Below are positions 42,691 through 52,505 of a stretch of DNA of 64,000 bases, piece by piece. Both the position numbers and the translations under genes were made by a program. The notes under the pieces were generated by a model that saw nothing but the letters and a program-made list of their open reading frames with translations, searched no databases and had not been told where the DNA came from. The stretch is from contig WGND01000001.1 of NCBI GenBank assembly GCA_016124805.1, positions 434,001 to 498,000 of the forward strand, read 5' to 3'. Source of the stretch: Hyphomicrobiales bacterium (GTDB lineage: Bacteria > Pseudomonadota > Alphaproteobacteria > Parvibaculales > Parvibaculaceae). Every line of letters begins with the position of its first letter. Within the stretch, counting starts at the first letter, position 1.

Positions 42691-43236
42691 ATGGGAAAGC
42701 TTGCCCGCAAGGGGACCCAGCTCCACGTGCTTTATACCGCTGAAGAGATTGCGCAGCGCGTGCACAGTCTGGCGCGTGACATTCTTGCCGTCATGGGGCC
42801 TGACCTTCTTGTCATTCCTGTTCTCAAGGGCAGTTTTATTTTTGCCGCCGATCTTTTGCGCGCCCTGCATGATGCGGGCGGCGAACCCGATATGGATTTC
42901 ATCAGCCTGTCGAGCTATGGCCGCAACACGGAATCAAGTGGTGAGGTGCGCATCGTGCGGGACACCGAAGCACCCATTGCGGGACGCGATGTGCTGCTCG
43001 TCGATGACATTCTGGAATCCGGGCGCACACTCGCTTTTGCACAGGATCTGATGATGGCGCGCGAGGCGCTGTCAGTGCGCAGCTGTGTGCTGCTCAACAA
43101 GCCCGGCAAGCTGGTGGTGAACATCAAGCCTGATTTCACAGGCTTTGACTGTCCCGATCATTTTGTCGTCGGCTATGGCATGGATGTCGCCCATGCCTAT
43201 CGGCAATTGCCTTATGTCGGCTATATCAAAACATGA
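42691..43236 (+). CDS. hpt: Hypoxanthine phosphoribosyltransferase
   Basis: A 181-residue PRTase with the PRPP loop VLLVDDILESGRTL, the flexible loop SLSSYG and DHFVVGYGMDVAHAYRQLPYVGYI. It salvages hypoxanthine (and guanine) to IMP/GMP. Starts four bases after the previous stop and overlaps cpdR by ATGA, so all three genes are one operon. Confidence 0.94.
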   Translation: MGKLARKGTQLHVLYTAEEIAQRVHSLARDILAVMGPDLLVIPVLKGSFIFAADLLRALHDAGGEPDMDFISLSSYGRNTESSGEVRIVRDTEAPIAGRDVLLVDDILESGRTLAFAQDLMMAREALSVRSCVLLNKPGKLVVNIKPDFTGFDCPDHFVVGYGMDVAHAYRQLPYVGYIKT

Positions 43237-43619
43237 GCATGTCCCAAATCCTCATTGCCGAAGATGAACCCTCCGTGCGCGAATTTCTGACGCGCGCGCT
43301 GAAAGGTGCGGGCTTTGCGGTGGATGCGGCGGCTGATGGCAGCGAGGCGCTCTCCGCGCTGGCAACGGCATCGGAGCGCGGGCGGCGCTACGACATGCTG
43401 CTGACCGATATTCTGATGCCGGTGATGGATGGCATTTCGCTGGCGCTCACCGCATCACAGCGTGTGCCCGAAATGAAAATCATGTTGATGACGGGCTATT
43501 CCGATCAGCGCGAAAGAGCACATGGTCTCGACGCGATCATTGATGACATTCTGCTCAAGCCCTTCACGCTGGAAGAACTTACGTCTCGCGTGACGCAGAC
43601 GCTCGCGCCGGCCGCCTAG
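43233..43619 (+). CDS. cpdR: CpdR-like single-domain response regulator
   Basis: A 128-residue protein consisting only of a receiver domain. Acidic pocket EDE (10-12), phospho-acceptor Asp59 (LLTDILMPVMDG), conserved Thr in MTGYS and Lys in LKPF. It ends in PAA. In Caulobacter CpdR, unphosphorylated, primes ClpXP to degrade cell-cycle factors (including CtrA through RcdA/PopA); phosphorylation by ChpT blocks it. Length, C-terminal alanines and the hpt neighbourhood support the name. A CtrA box precedes the operon. Confidence 0.85.
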   Translation: MSMSQILIAEDEPSVREFLTRALKGAGFAVDAAADGSEALSALATASERGRRYDMLLTDILMPVMDGISLALTASQRVPEMKIMLMTGYSDQRERAHGLDAIIDDILLKPFTLEELTSRVTQTLAPAA

Positions 43620-43628
43620 CTTCGCGGC

Positions 43629-46202
43629 TCAGAAACGTTTCAGAAGGCGATCAATATATTCCAGCTCGATCTTGGGGCGTCCGAGTTTTGTGGCGCGCCT
43701 GCGCAGCTCTTCGATGATGTCGCGGGCGCGTTCGGCCTCGATCTTGTCGGGCACGGCCACTTCGGAGCCTGTCTGCGGCGTGCCATTGGGCGTAGAGCGG
43801 CCGAGGGGGTCGCTGCCCTGCGCCATGCCATTGCCACGGCCTGAATTGCCCATGCGTCCCGCCATGCCCTGCATCAGCTTGTCTGCAAGGCCTTGGGCGC
43901 CTGCGCGCATCTGGTCAATGGCCTGACCCTGCGCGGCTGCTGCGCGGTCGGCGCGTTCGGCTTCCAGCCGGTCCTCGGCATTTTTCATGGATTGTCCGGC
44001 CTCGGAAAGGCTGTCGGGGGCCTTTTCCCCCTTGCTGCCAAGTTCCTTCATCAGCGCATCAAGCTGCTCGCGCAGGGCTTTCTGATCGGCCTGCAGCTTG
44101 GCAAGCGCTTCGGCATTGCCTTCCCCCGGCTTGTGCGATGCCTTGCCGCCGCCCTCAGCGCCTTCGCCACCCTCACCTGTGGGCGATGTTTCCTCGCCCT
44201 CCTGCACGGGGCCGGGCTGCTGACGGAAGGTTTCATCCATCAGGGCGCGCTGCTGGTCGATCAGCTCGCCGATCTTGTCAATCGCCTCAGACATGGCCTG
44301 CTCTCCCTCGCTCATGGTCCCGGCCTGCTGGGGGGTCTGCATGTTTTCCATGATCTGCTGCAACTGCTTGAGCATCGCTTCGGCCTGTTCGCGCGCACCG
44401 GTGCGCGCCAGCTGTTCGATCTGCTTCATCATGGCTTCAAGCTGCTGGCGCTCAATGGTTTGCATGTTCTGCGGCGAGAAAGGCGTCTGGGTCATATCAG
44501 CGCCCATTTTGTCGGCCTGTTCCGCAAGCGCTTCCATATAGCGGTTGAAGGCATCTTTCAGTTCATTCATGAGGCGGTCGATGACATCGCTGCCGGCGCC
44601 GTTCTTCAAGGCTTCGGCAAGTTCGTCACGCGCTTTGCGCAGATCATTTTCAGCAAGGGAGAGCTCGCCATCCTCAATGCGCAGGGCAATATCCCAGAGC
44701 AGATCAAAAATGCCCGTCAGGTCCTCGTCTCGATGGGCTTCGGAGAGGCGCCAATAGGCGGCGCGCAAAGTGAGGTAGACGGTGGTGTCCTGAATATATT
44801 TTTCACCATCGCGTGAGAAGTCATCAATGAAACGGGCAACCGATCCGACGCTGCGCGGGTCCAGCGCCAGACGCTGGCGTTGTTCAATGATCGCGCGGGC
44901 AAGCGGCTTGGTGAATTTGCGCGCGGGCAGCACCATGGCGTAGGCCGTGGACCGTCCTTCCTGCCCCAGATCATCGCGGGCGACCAATGTGATAGTGACC
45001 GGCAGACCGGCCCAGGGATGCGAGGAAAGATCGGCAAAGCTCTGGCCATCGCCTTTGCGCGTGCGCTGCCGGGGCAATGTCAGGGCGACCTCAGGCGGCG
45101 TCACCTTCGGCATGATGAGCGTGTCCAGCGAGGTTGGCGGCAGCATGCCGTCGGGGATCATCGCCTTGTCGAGCGCGATGACGGCCTGCGCGCTGGCGAT
45201 GCCATAATCATCCTGCAACGCATATTTGAAATTGAGCGTGCCGCGGGTCGTTTCCTCGATTGGTGCGGTGAAATCAATCTTGGGCGGCGTGTCAGGCGTG
45301 ACGGTCAGGGGCCAGGCGCGGATCAGGCGACCGCCCTGTGTCAGTGCATAATCGGCACTCTCGCTCAGTGGCGTGTCGAGCGTGTAGTTGCGGTCGGCGA
45401 TTTCCGTCATCTCTTCGGGATGGCCGCGACCTGAGCCCATATTTTCAAGTGCTGGCGGATTTTTCAAACCCGTCACGCGCAGCGAGAGCACGGTGCCTGT
45501 CGGGACGCTGACGGGCACCCGATCGGCCGCGTCGGTTTCGCTTGCCTGATCCAGATATATGGGCGGGATGCCGGTATAGCCGGGGGGCGTCAGCCAGGCT
45601 TCGAGCGACAAGGTCTTCATTGCGCCGATGCCGGGCATGAAGGCTTCGCTCAGACGGTCAATGCGGCCGGGCCCCGAGCCATAAAAGGCCACGATGATGA
45701 CGAGCAGCACGCCTGCGCGCAGCGCAAGCGGGTCGGCGGCCGAGACGCCGGGTTCCGGCCAGCCAAGGCGCAGATGTTTGAGCTTGTCATTTACCCAGGC
45801 GCGATGGGCCACCCATAATTCGACATCGCCTGTTCCCCTGGCGGCATCATCTTCAAATGCCGAGAGGGGCTGATGCGTCAGGCCGGAAGCCTTTTCGATC
45901 TGCCGCATGGCATCGGCGCGTGTGGGGCGACGGAAATCCAGCAGCCCGTGCCAGAGCGAGGCCGTCATGGCCAGCGCAAAGCCTGCCAGTATCGTCCAGT
46001 GCAGGCTTGGTGCCATATTGGTGAAGGTGCCGAGCAGCGCCAGTGCAATGAAAATTCCGGCCATGCTTGTGGCAGGCCACATGGCAGGCCACAGACGCTC
46101 CCAGGTGAGCAGCACCATCGCCGCCCGAATGCGCCACTCGATGCGTCGGGGAAGCTTGGGGGGGCCTTCCACAGGCTGTTCCGGGGTATGGGAGGGGTTC
46201 AA
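43629..46202 (-). CDS. TIGR02302/DUF4175 family membrane protein
   Basis: An 857-residue protein typical of Alphaproteobacteria. There are two membrane segments near the N-terminus (about 45-62 and 69-85) and a third near 161-176; a large beta-rich middle region follows, then a long Gln/Glu/Ala-rich helical segment (about 560-800) with EQLARTGAREQAEAMLKQLQQIMENMQTPQQ. Function unknown. Separated from the cpdR stop by nine bases, convergent. Stop at 43629 follows a short C-terminal RLLKRF. Confidence 0.88.
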   Translation of the reverse strand: MNPSHTPEQPVEGPPKLPRRIEWRIRAAMVLLTWERLWPAMWPATSMAGIFIALALLGTFTNMAPSLHWTILAGFALAMTASLWHGLLDFRRPTRADAMRQIEKASGLTHQPLSAFEDDAARGTGDVELWVAHRAWVNDKLKHLRLGWPEPGVSAADPLALRAGVLLVIIVAFYGSGPGRIDRLSEAFMPGIGAMKTLSLEAWLTPPGYTGIPPIYLDQASETDAADRVPVSVPTGTVLSLRVTGLKNPPALENMGSGRGHPEEMTEIADRNYTLDTPLSESADYALTQGGRLIRAWPLTVTPDTPPKIDFTAPIEETTRGTLNFKYALQDDYGIASAQAVIALDKAMIPDGMLPPTSLDTLIMPKVTPPEVALTLPRQRTRKGDGQSFADLSSHPWAGLPVTITLVARDDLGQEGRSTAYAMVLPARKFTKPLARAIIEQRQRLALDPRSVGSVARFIDDFSRDGEKYIQDTTVYLTLRAAYWRLSEAHRDEDLTGIFDLLWDIALRIEDGELSLAENDLRKARDELAEALKNGAGSDVIDRLMNELKDAFNRYMEALAEQADKMGADMTQTPFSPQNMQTIERQQLEAMMKQIEQLARTGAREQAEAMLKQLQQIMENMQTPQQAGTMSEGEQAMSEAIDKIGELIDQQRALMDETFRQQPGPVQEGEETSPTGEGGEGAEGGGKASHKPGEGNAEALAKLQADQKALREQLDALMKELGSKGEKAPDSLSEAGQSMKNAEDRLEAERADRAAAAQGQAIDQMRAGAQGLADKLMQGMAGRMGNSGRGNGMAQGSDPLGRSTPNGTPQTGSEVAVPDKIEAERARDIIEELRRRATKLGRPKIELEYIDRLLKRF

Positions 46203-46226
46203 CGCCTCTGATGCCTCATGCCATAT

Positions 46227-47495
46227 TCATTCGAGCCAGGATGGGATCATATCCTGCTTGAGGATTGCGTCATAACTGGGGCGTGCGCGCACCTGTGCGA
46301 AGCGATCCACCTGCACCAGCACTTCAGGCACAAGCGGGCGCGTGTTGTATTCAGAGGCCTGCACAGCCCCATAGGCGCCTGCCGACATGATGGCGATGAG
46401 ATCGCCTGCCTTGAGGCGCGGCAATCTGCGGCCCTTGGCCATGAAGTCGCCCGTCTCGCAGACAGGCCCCACCACGTCATAGGTGACTTTCTCGGCGGTC
46501 CCTGCGGCTTCGATGACGGGACGGATTTCATGAAAGGCGTCGTAGAGCGTGGGACGGATCAGATCATTCATCGCTGCATCAATGATGAGGAAGGAACGGT
46601 CATCACCGGTCTTTTCATAGATGACGCGCGACACGAGTATGCCCGCATTGCCGGCGATCAGGCGGCCCGGCTCAAAGGTCAGTTCGCAGCCCAGATGGCC
46701 GATGCAGCGCTTGACCATGGCGGCATATTCATCGGGATGGGGTGGCACATCATTATCGCCGCGATAGGGAATGCCGAGGCCTCCACCCAGATCGATGCGG
46801 GTGATGTCATGTCCTTGCGCGCGCAGGTTTTCGACCATGTCGGCGACACGGCGGAACGCTGCTTCGAAGGGGGCAAGATCCGTCAACTGGCTGCCGATAT
46901 GCACATCAATGCCGGTGGCTTCTATGCCGGGCAGTTCAGCGGCGCGGGCATAGACTGCTGGTGCGCGTTGCCAGGAAATGCCGAACTTGTTTTCGGCCTT
47001 GCCGGTCGAAATTTTTTCATGTGTCCTGGCATCGACATCGGGATTGACGCGAATGGCAATGCGCGCCGTCATGTCGCGCGCCGTTGCCAGCTCGGACAAA
47101 CGCTCAAGTTCGGGTTCGGATTCCACATTGAACTGGTCGATGCCTGTTTCCAGCGCAAAGATGATTTCGCTATCCGTCTTGCCGACGCCTGAAAAAACGA
47201 TCTTGCGTGGCGGGACACCGGCAGCGAGTGCGCGGCGCAGTTCCCCCTCCGAGACAACATCGGCACCGGCGCCGAGGCGGGCGAGTGTTGCAATGACGGC
47301 GAGATTGGAGTTGGCCTTCACGGCATAGCAGACACGCGCAGGCTGGCCGCGAAAGGCTTCGGAGAAGACGCGGTAATGCCTTTCGAGCGTGGCGCTCGAA
47401 TAGCAGTAGAAGGGTGTTCCCGTGGCGGCGGCGATTTCAGGAATCGCCACATCCTCCACATGAAGGACGCCGTCGCGATATTCGAAATGATGCAT
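46227..47495 (-). CDS. lysA: Diaminopimelate decarboxylase
   Basis: A 422-residue fold-III PLP enzyme. Lys60 (RVCYAVKANSN) is the PLP lysine; HIGSQL, the glycine-rich phosphate loop (DLGGGLGIPY), EPGRLI and the Cys in GPVCETGDF are all present. It makes L-lysine from meso-diaminopimelate. Third gene of the argH-lptM-lysA order, a common alphaproteobacterial cluster, with a TIGR02302 gene next. Confidence 0.96.
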   Translation of the reverse strand: MHHFEYRDGVLHVEDVAIPEIAAATGTPFYCYSSATLERHYRVFSEAFRGQPARVCYAVKANSNLAVIATLARLGAGADVVSEGELRRALAAGVPPRKIVFSGVGKTDSEIIFALETGIDQFNVESEPELERLSELATARDMTARIAIRVNPDVDARTHEKISTGKAENKFGISWQRAPAVYARAAELPGIEATGIDVHIGSQLTDLAPFEAAFRRVADMVENLRAQGHDITRIDLGGGLGIPYRGDNDVPPHPDEYAAMVKRCIGHLGCELTFEPGRLIAGNAGILVSRVIYEKTGDDRSFLIIDAAMNDLIRPTLYDAFHEIRPVIEAAGTAEKVTYDVVGPVCETGDFMAKGRRLPRLKAGDLIAIMSAGAYGAVQASEYNTRPLVPEVLVQVDRFAQVRARPSYDAILKQDMIPSWLE

Positions 47496-47532
47496 GTCTC
47501 AGGCTCTGTTAGTGGCCCTTGCGGGCAATGTG

Positions 47533-47754
47533 TCAGGGCGCCCGCGTGCTTGTGGCGGGGTCCTGTGCGGCGATGATCGGACGCATATCGATGGGGTCGG
47601 TGCTGTCGGGCCCTTCAGGCGCGGCTGAATCGCGGCTGGGCGGGCTTGTGTCCACGGCACCCACAGGCAATTCGGGCGCTCCCTTTTTGCCGCAGGCGCT
47701 CAGTGAAAGCGCCAGCGCCGTGCCCAGTAGCGCCATTGTCAGTAACCGTTTCAT
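47533..47754 (-). CDS. lptM: Small lipoprotein (LptM/YifL-like)
   Basis: A 73-residue protein starting MKRLLTMALLGTALALSLSACGKKGAPELP. The lipobox LSAC gives a mature N-terminal Cys followed by GKKG, the LptM/YifL pattern; a Pro/Asp-rich tail follows. LptM in E. coli helps LptD maturation. Start at 47754 is supported by GGGGAAGG. Located between argH and lysA, the usual place. Confidence 0.85.
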   Translation of the reverse strand: MKRLLTMALLGTALALSLSACGKKGAPELPVGAVDTSPPSRDSAAPEGPDSTDPIDMRPIIAAQDPATSTRAP

Positions 47755-47796
47755 GTCCCAGCCTTCCCCATTGATCTGTTCAGGTCTCACGCAGGT

Positions 47797-49185
47797 TTAG
47801 GTGTTTTTGCCGAGGCGTGCTTTCCACCATGACACAGATGCCAGCACATTGTCCGGTGCCGTGCCACCAAAGCTTGTGCGACTGCGCACCGAATTGTCCA
47901 CCCCGAGCACCGTGAAGATGTCCTTTGTGATGCCGGCTTCAACCGACTGCATGTCCTCAAGGCTCAGCGCGTCGAGGTCGACACCCTTTTTCTCGGCCAT
48001 GGCGACCAGCGTGCCGGTGACGTGATGGGCCTGGCGGAACGGCATGTTGAGTTTCTGCACCAGCCAGTCGGCAAGATCGGTTGCTGTCGAGAACCCGCGC
48101 GAGGCGGCTGCGCGCATGGCGGCTTCATTGACGCTCAGTGATGACACCATGCCGGTCATGGCGGCAATGGAAAGCGACAGGGCATCAAGCGCGTCGAAGG
48201 CGGCTTCCTTGTCTTCCTGCATGTCCTTGGAATAGGCAAGCGGCAGGCCCTTCATGACAATGAGCAGCGTCGTCAAGGCACCGACGACGCGGCCCGTCTT
48301 GGCGCGCACCAGTTCAGCTGCATCGGGATTACGTTTCTGTGGCATGATCGACGAGCCCGTCGAAAAGCTGTCTGTCAGGCGCACGAAGTTGAAATGCGGC
48401 GTTGACCAGATGACGATTTCTTCGGCCAGCCGCGAGAGATGCGTGGCCGTGATGGCGGCAGCGGCAAGCGCCTCCAGAACGAAATCGCGATCGGAAACAC
48501 TGTCGAGCGAATTGCGCGTCGGGCCGTCAAAGCCGAGGGCTTTGGCGGTCATCTCCCGGTCAATAGGGAAGGATGTGCCGGCAAGCGCGGCGGCCCCGAG
48601 CGGGCATTCATTCAGCCGCTTGCGGGCATCGCTGAAGCGGCTCCGGTCGCGGCCTGCCATTTCAACATAGGCGAGGCAATGATGGCCGAAGGTGACCGGC
48701 TGGGCGCTTTGCAGATGGGTGAAGCCCGGCATGATCGTGGCCGCATGTTCTTCGGCGCGCGCGAGAAGCGCTGCCTGGAAAGCGGCAAGCTGCTCATCGA
48801 AATGATCAAGCACATCCCGGACATAGAGTTTGAAATCCAGCGCCACCTGATCATTGCGCGAGCGGCCGGTATGGAGGCGGCCGGCTGTGGGGCCGATCAG
48901 ATCGGCCAGGCGCGATTCCACATTCATGTGGATGTCTTCAAGGGCGCGGCTGAAGGTGAATTTGCCGGATTCGATCTCGCCCAGAATCTTTTCCAGACCC
49001 TGCGTGATCTCGGCAGCATCGGCCTGCGTGATAATGCCGGCTTTGGCGAGCATCGCGCAATGTGCCTTGGAACCGCCAATATCCTGTGCAAAAAGGCGCT
49101 GGTCGAAGCCGATGGAAGCATTAATTTCTTCCATGATCTTGTCGGGGCCCTCACCAAATCGGCCGCCCCACATCTTGTTGCTCAT
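47797..49185 (-). CDS. argH: Argininosuccinate lyase
   Basis: A 462-residue lyase of the fumarase/aspartase superfamily. [18 protein letters not shown], and the catalytic-loop signature [12 protein letters not shown] are all intact. It cleaves argininosuccinate to arginine and fumarate. GGAGA precedes ATG 49185. Divergent from a TlpA-like gene. Confidence 0.97.
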   Translation of the reverse strand: MSNKMWGGRFGEGPDKIMEEINASIGFDQRLFAQDIGGSKAHCAMLAKAGIITQADAAEITQGLEKILGEIESGKFTFSRALEDIHMNVESRLADLIGPTAGRLHTGRSRNDQVALDFKLYVRDVLDHFDEQLAAFQAALLARAEEHAATIMPGFTHLQSAQPVTFGHHCLAYVEMAGRDRSRFSDARKRLNECPLGAAALAGTSFPIDREMTAKALGFDGPTRNSLDSVSDRDFVLEALAAAAITATHLSRLAEEIVIWSTPHFNFVRLTDSFSTGSSIMPQKRNPDAAELVRAKTGRVVGALTTLLIVMKGLPLAYSKDMQEDKEAAFDALDALSLSIAAMTGMVSSLSVNEAAMRAAASRGFSTATDLADWLVQKLNMPFRQAHHVTGTLVAMAEKKGVDLDALSLEDMQSVEAGITKDIFTVLGVDNSVRSRTSFGGTAPDNVLASVSWWKARLGKNT

Positions 49186-49287
49186 TGATCGTCTCCGGGC
49201 CGGTTGTTATCTGGTGTCTGCATGGTCAAGCAACCTAACGCTCCGAGACAGTCTTGTCGTCTCAAGGGCTTATATTAGAGAAGACTG

Positions 49288-49932
49288 ATGACTGAAACCT
49301 CGTCGCGTCAATCAACCCCCAAAATTGCCATGCTGATCGCTGTGGTCGTCGTTCTGGCCGTTGCGGGGGTATATCTGATCATAGGTCAGATGGGCAATGG
49401 CGGGGATAAGTCCGCTACTCGGCTGACGCCCGATGAGCAGCTGTCAGAGAGCCTGCGTTCCTTTGCCGTGGGCGAGATGGCCAAATTTACCCCCACCCAG
49501 GGCACGCCACTGGTCCCCGACATCGCTTTTGAAGATGGCGAGGGCAAGGTCCTGCATATGACCGATTTCAAGGGTAAAACGGTGCTTTTGAACCTTTGGG
49601 CAACATGGTGCGGCCCCTGTCGGGAAGAAATGCCGGCCCTTGATGCGCTGCAGGCCCGTCTGGGCAGTGATGATTTCGAGGTGGTTGCGCTAAGCACCGA
49701 CAGCAAAGGTCTTGAGCTTGCCCGCAGCTTTCATCAGGAGACCGGAATCAAAAATCTGCGCCTGTTCAATGAACCCACCTCCAAGGCGAGCTTTGTCTAC
49801 AAGGCCTTTGGTCTGCCCACGACAATCCTGATTTCGCCCGATGGTCATGAGTTGGGGCGGCTTGTCGGCCCTGCGCATTGGGACACAGCCGAGGCCGAAG
49901 CCCTGATCAACGCGGCGACTAAAACGCGCTAG
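49288..49932 (+). CDS. tlpA: TlpA-like thiol:disulfide oxidoreductase
   Basis: A 214-residue periplasmic thioredoxin-fold protein: membrane anchor (about 13-33), then the thioredoxin domain with the active site WCGPC (Cys108, Cys111) and the cis-Pro in GLPTTILIS. TlpA-type proteins reduce disulfides in cytochrome oxidase or cytochrome c assembly proteins. The argH|tlpA divergent arrangement is common in Alphaproteobacteria. Its stop shares bases with the stop of the convergent PAS_5 gene. Confidence 0.9.
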   Translation: MTETSSRQSTPKIAMLIAVVVVLAVAGVYLIIGQMGNGGDKSATRLTPDEQLSESLRSFAVGEMAKFTPTQGTPLVPDIAFEDGEGKVLHMTDFKGKTVLLNLWATWCGPCREEMPALDALQARLGSDDFEVVALSTDSKGLELARSFHQETGIKNLRLFNEPTSKASFVYKAFGLPTTILISPDGHELGRLVGPAHWDTAEAEALINAATKTR

Positions 49933-50465
49933 ACGTCATAGGCATCACGGACGGCATACATGGCCCCGATGAGCTGGGTGACCTCATGGCCGTCGCCACG
50001 CAGCGGGGCGATAATGGAATGGGCGGTGAGCAGGGCATTCTTGCTGGCCTGCATGCGCGCTTTCAAAAGGGCAGGGGCGCGGGTCTGGACGGCGCGCTGG
50101 GTCATGACAAGCCATCGTCCGCGTATAATGGCTTGCGCCTCAGGCGAGGCGCCTGCCCCACCAAATTCGCGGAGTGTTTTGCCGGTGCGGTCTTCGCCGA
50201 TCATCTCAATCAGGCTTGTCCCCATAAGGCGGATACGAAAATCAGCGCCGTTGTTGAAGCTGTCGGCCAGCATGATGTAGGGCATGTGGCGGACAAGTTC
50301 GCGCGGATGGATGTCGCTGCGGGCCGGTATCTGACCATCCTGACATTTGCTGTGCCAGTACGCCCAGATTTCCGCAATGGCTTCATGCTCGGGCTGGTTC
50401 AGCAGCCCGATGCTCTGCGCCGACATCTGATGGAAGTGCTTGTCCTGTTTGTCTGTTGCCAGCAT
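49929..50465 (-). CDS. PAS_5 domain protein (alphaproteobacterial family)
   Basis: A 178-residue protein. The PAS_5 (PF07310-like) pattern is IWAYWHSKCQDGQIPARSDIHPRELVRHMPYIMLADSF, then FRIRLMGTSLIEMIGEDRTGKTLREF. No output domain. Function unknown; a sensory or adaptor role is presumed. Start 50465, or MSAQSI at 50426. Its stop overlaps that of tlpA. Confidence 0.85.
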   Translation of the reverse strand: MLATDKQDKHFHQMSAQSIGLLNQPEHEAIAEIWAYWHSKCQDGQIPARSDIHPRELVRHMPYIMLADSFNNGADFRIRLMGTSLIEMIGEDRTGKTLREFGGAGASPEAQAIIRGRWLVMTQRAVQTRAPALLKARMQASKNALLTAHSIIAPLRGDGHEVTQLIGAMYAVRDAYDV

Positions 50466-50528
50466 TGCCCGCCATCCCGCTTGAAATCAGGACGGCAGTC
50501 TGGCGCAGAACTCATTAACGAATGGTGC

Positions 50529-51404
50529 TCAGCGGGTCGGAACAGGCTTGTCGCCGCGGTAATCATAGAAACCACGCTGGGTCTTGCGACCAAGCCAGCC
50601 GGCCTCGACATATTTTACCAGCAGCGGGCAGGGACGGTATTTGGAGTCCGACAGGCCATCATGCAGTACCTGCATGATGGAGAGGCAGGTATCAAGACCG
50701 ATAAAATCGGCAAGTTGCAAGGGACCCATCGGGTGGTTGGCACCAAGCCGCATGGCCTTATCGATGCTTTCAACCGAGCCGACGCCCTCATAAAGCACAT
50801 AGACGGCTTCATTGATCATGGGCAGCAGGATGCGGTTGACGATGAAGGCGGGAAAATCTTCGGCATTGGCAATGTTCTTGCCGAGTGATTGCACGAAATC
50901 ATTCATCAGGTCGAAGGTTGAATCATCCGTCGCAATGCCGCGCACAAGTTCAACAAGTTCCATCACAGGCACGGGGTTCATGAAATGAACACCGATGAAA
51001 CGCTCGGGACGATCGGTCGAGGCGGCCAGACGTGTGATGGAGATGGAAGAGGTGTTTGTCGCAATCAGCGCATCATCGCGCAGATGCGGGCAGAGATCGG
51101 AAAAAATCTTGCGCTTGATGGCTTCGTTTTCAGTGGCTGATTCAATGACGATGTCAGCCACTTCAAATGCGGCAAGTTCGTCAGCGGGTGTAATTCTGTC
51201 GAGGGCGGTTTCGCGCTCATCGGCTGTGATTTTCTGGCCGGATACCTGACGGGTCATATTGCCGTTGATTGTCGCGAGACCTGTCTCGATGCGCTCGCGC
51301 GTGACGTCATGCAGGATCACATCATAGCCGGCCAGCGCACAGACATGGGCAATGCCGCTGCCCATCTGACCAGCCCCAATGACACCGACCTTCCGAATAT
51401 TCAT
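50529..51404 (-). CDS. hbd: 3-hydroxybutyryl-CoA dehydrogenase
   Basis: A 291-residue NAD-dependent enzyme with VGVIGAGQMGSGIAHV, catalytic His in GVHFMNPVPVMELVE and the C-terminal GPLQLADFIGLDTCLSIM segment. It oxidises (S)-3-hydroxybutyryl-CoA to acetoacetyl-CoA (or the reverse). Downstream of etfB-etfA; a hairpin in the 159-bp gap may limit read-through. Joins C4 acyl-CoA metabolism with the phaAB and EMC genes. Confidence 0.95.
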   Translation of the reverse strand: MNIRKVGVIGAGQMGSGIAHVCALAGYDVILHDVTRERIETGLATINGNMTRQVSGQKITADERETALDRITPADELAAFEVADIVIESATENEAIKRKIFSDLCPHLRDDALIATNTSSISITRLAASTDRPERFIGVHFMNPVPVMELVELVRGIATDDSTFDLMNDFVQSLGKNIANAEDFPAFIVNRILLPMINEAVYVLYEGVGSVESIDKAMRLGANHPMGPLQLADFIGLDTCLSIMQVLHDGLSDSKYRPCPLLVKYVEAGWLGRKTQRGFYDYRGDKPVPTR

Positions 51405-51512
51405 GAGCCTCGATACCTTCTATGCACGCAACTGCCGGGAGATTGCCTGTCTGCGCCCTGAAACTCTAGCAAAGAAAACGCGGCAATGTGTCCGGAAATC
51501 CCTCCAGACATG

Positions 51513-51548
51513 AAAATGGCGCCCTTCATTGCCGAAGAGCGCCATTTT
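51513..51548 (-). terminator. Terminator after etfA
   Basis: A perfect 10-bp stem AAAATGGCGC/GCGCCATTTT around a 16-nt loop, 15 bp past the etfA stop. The terminal T-run makes it a good rho-independent terminator, so hbd may have its own promoter. Confidence 0.8.
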
Positions 51549-51563
51549 GAGGTCGTTTGGAGC

Positions 51564-52505
51564 TTAGATGCCTGCTTTGGTCAGCTCGGCTTCCAGTTCC
51601 GGAACGGCGTTGAAAAGGTCAGCGACCAGGCCGTAATCGGCAACCTGGAAGATCGGTGCCTCTTCATCCTTGTTGATGGCCACGATGACCTTGCTGTCTT
51701 TCATGCCAGCCAGATGCTGGATGGCGCCGGAAATGCCGACGGCGATGTAGAGATCGGGCGCCACGACCTTGCCGGTCTGACCGACCTGATAGTCGTTGGG
51801 CACGAAGCCGGCATCGACGGCGGCGCGCGAGGCACCGACAGCGGCGTTGAGCTTGTCTGCGATCTTTTCGAGCATGCCGAAATTCTCGCCATTCTGCATG
51901 CCGCGACCACCGGAGATGATGATCTTGGCAGAGGTCAGCTCGGGGCGATCAGATTTGGTGAGCTCTTCGCTGACCCATTCCGAAAGGCCCGGATTGTCGG
52001 CTGCCGAAATCTTTTCGACAGTGGCCGAACCACCCTGACCGGCAGCCGGGAAGGCTGTGGTGCGGACGGTGATGACCTTCTTGGGATCGGTTGACTTCAC
52101 GGTCTGTATGGCGTTACCGGCATAAATCGGACGCTCGAATGTGTCGGCCCCGTGCACGGCAGTGATTTCGGAAATCTGCGCCACGTCGAGAAGGGCAGCC
52201 ACGCGCGGCATGAAATTCTTGCCGATCGTACCTGCGGGCGAAAGGATGGCGTCATAGCTGCCAGCCAGGCTCACAACGAGGGCTGCAAGCGGCTCTGCGA
52301 CCTGATGGGCATAAAGCGCATCATCGGCCAGAAGGACCTTGCTCACGCCTTCCAGTTTGGCTGCGGCGTCGGCAATGGCCGCAACGCCTTCACCGGCGAC
52401 GAGAATGTGAATGTCACCACCAATTTTGGCAGCGGCCGAAACTGTCTTGGCCGTGGCGTCATTGAGGGACTCTGTATTGTGTTCTGCAACAACCAGAAGG
52501 GTCAT
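51564..52505 (-). CDS. etfA: Electron transfer flavoprotein alpha subunit
   Basis: A 313-residue protein with the FAD-binding C-terminal half: [52 protein letters not shown] and [10 protein letters not shown]. Together with EtfB it accepts electrons from acyl-CoA dehydrogenases and passes them to ETF:quinone oxidoreductase. ATGA overlap with etfB. Confidence 0.97.
   Translation of the reverse strand: MTLLVVAEHNTESLNDATAKTVSAAAKIGGDIHILVAGEGVAAIADAAAKLEGVSKVLLADDALYAHQVAEPLAALVVSLAGSYDAILSPAGTIGKNFMPRVAALLDVAQISEITAVHGADTFERPIYAGNAIQTVKSTDPKKVITVRTTAFPAAGQGGSATVEKISAADNPGLSEWVSEELTKSDRPELTSAKIIISGGRGMQNGENFGMLEKIADKLNAAVGASRAAVDAGFVPNDYQVGQTGKVVAPDLYIAVGISGAIQHLAGMKDSKVIVAINKDEEAPIFQVADYGLVADLFNAVPELEAELTKAGI

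Noticed and set aside
46218-47192. 324-residue plus-strand open frame
   Set aside because: Antisense to lysA.
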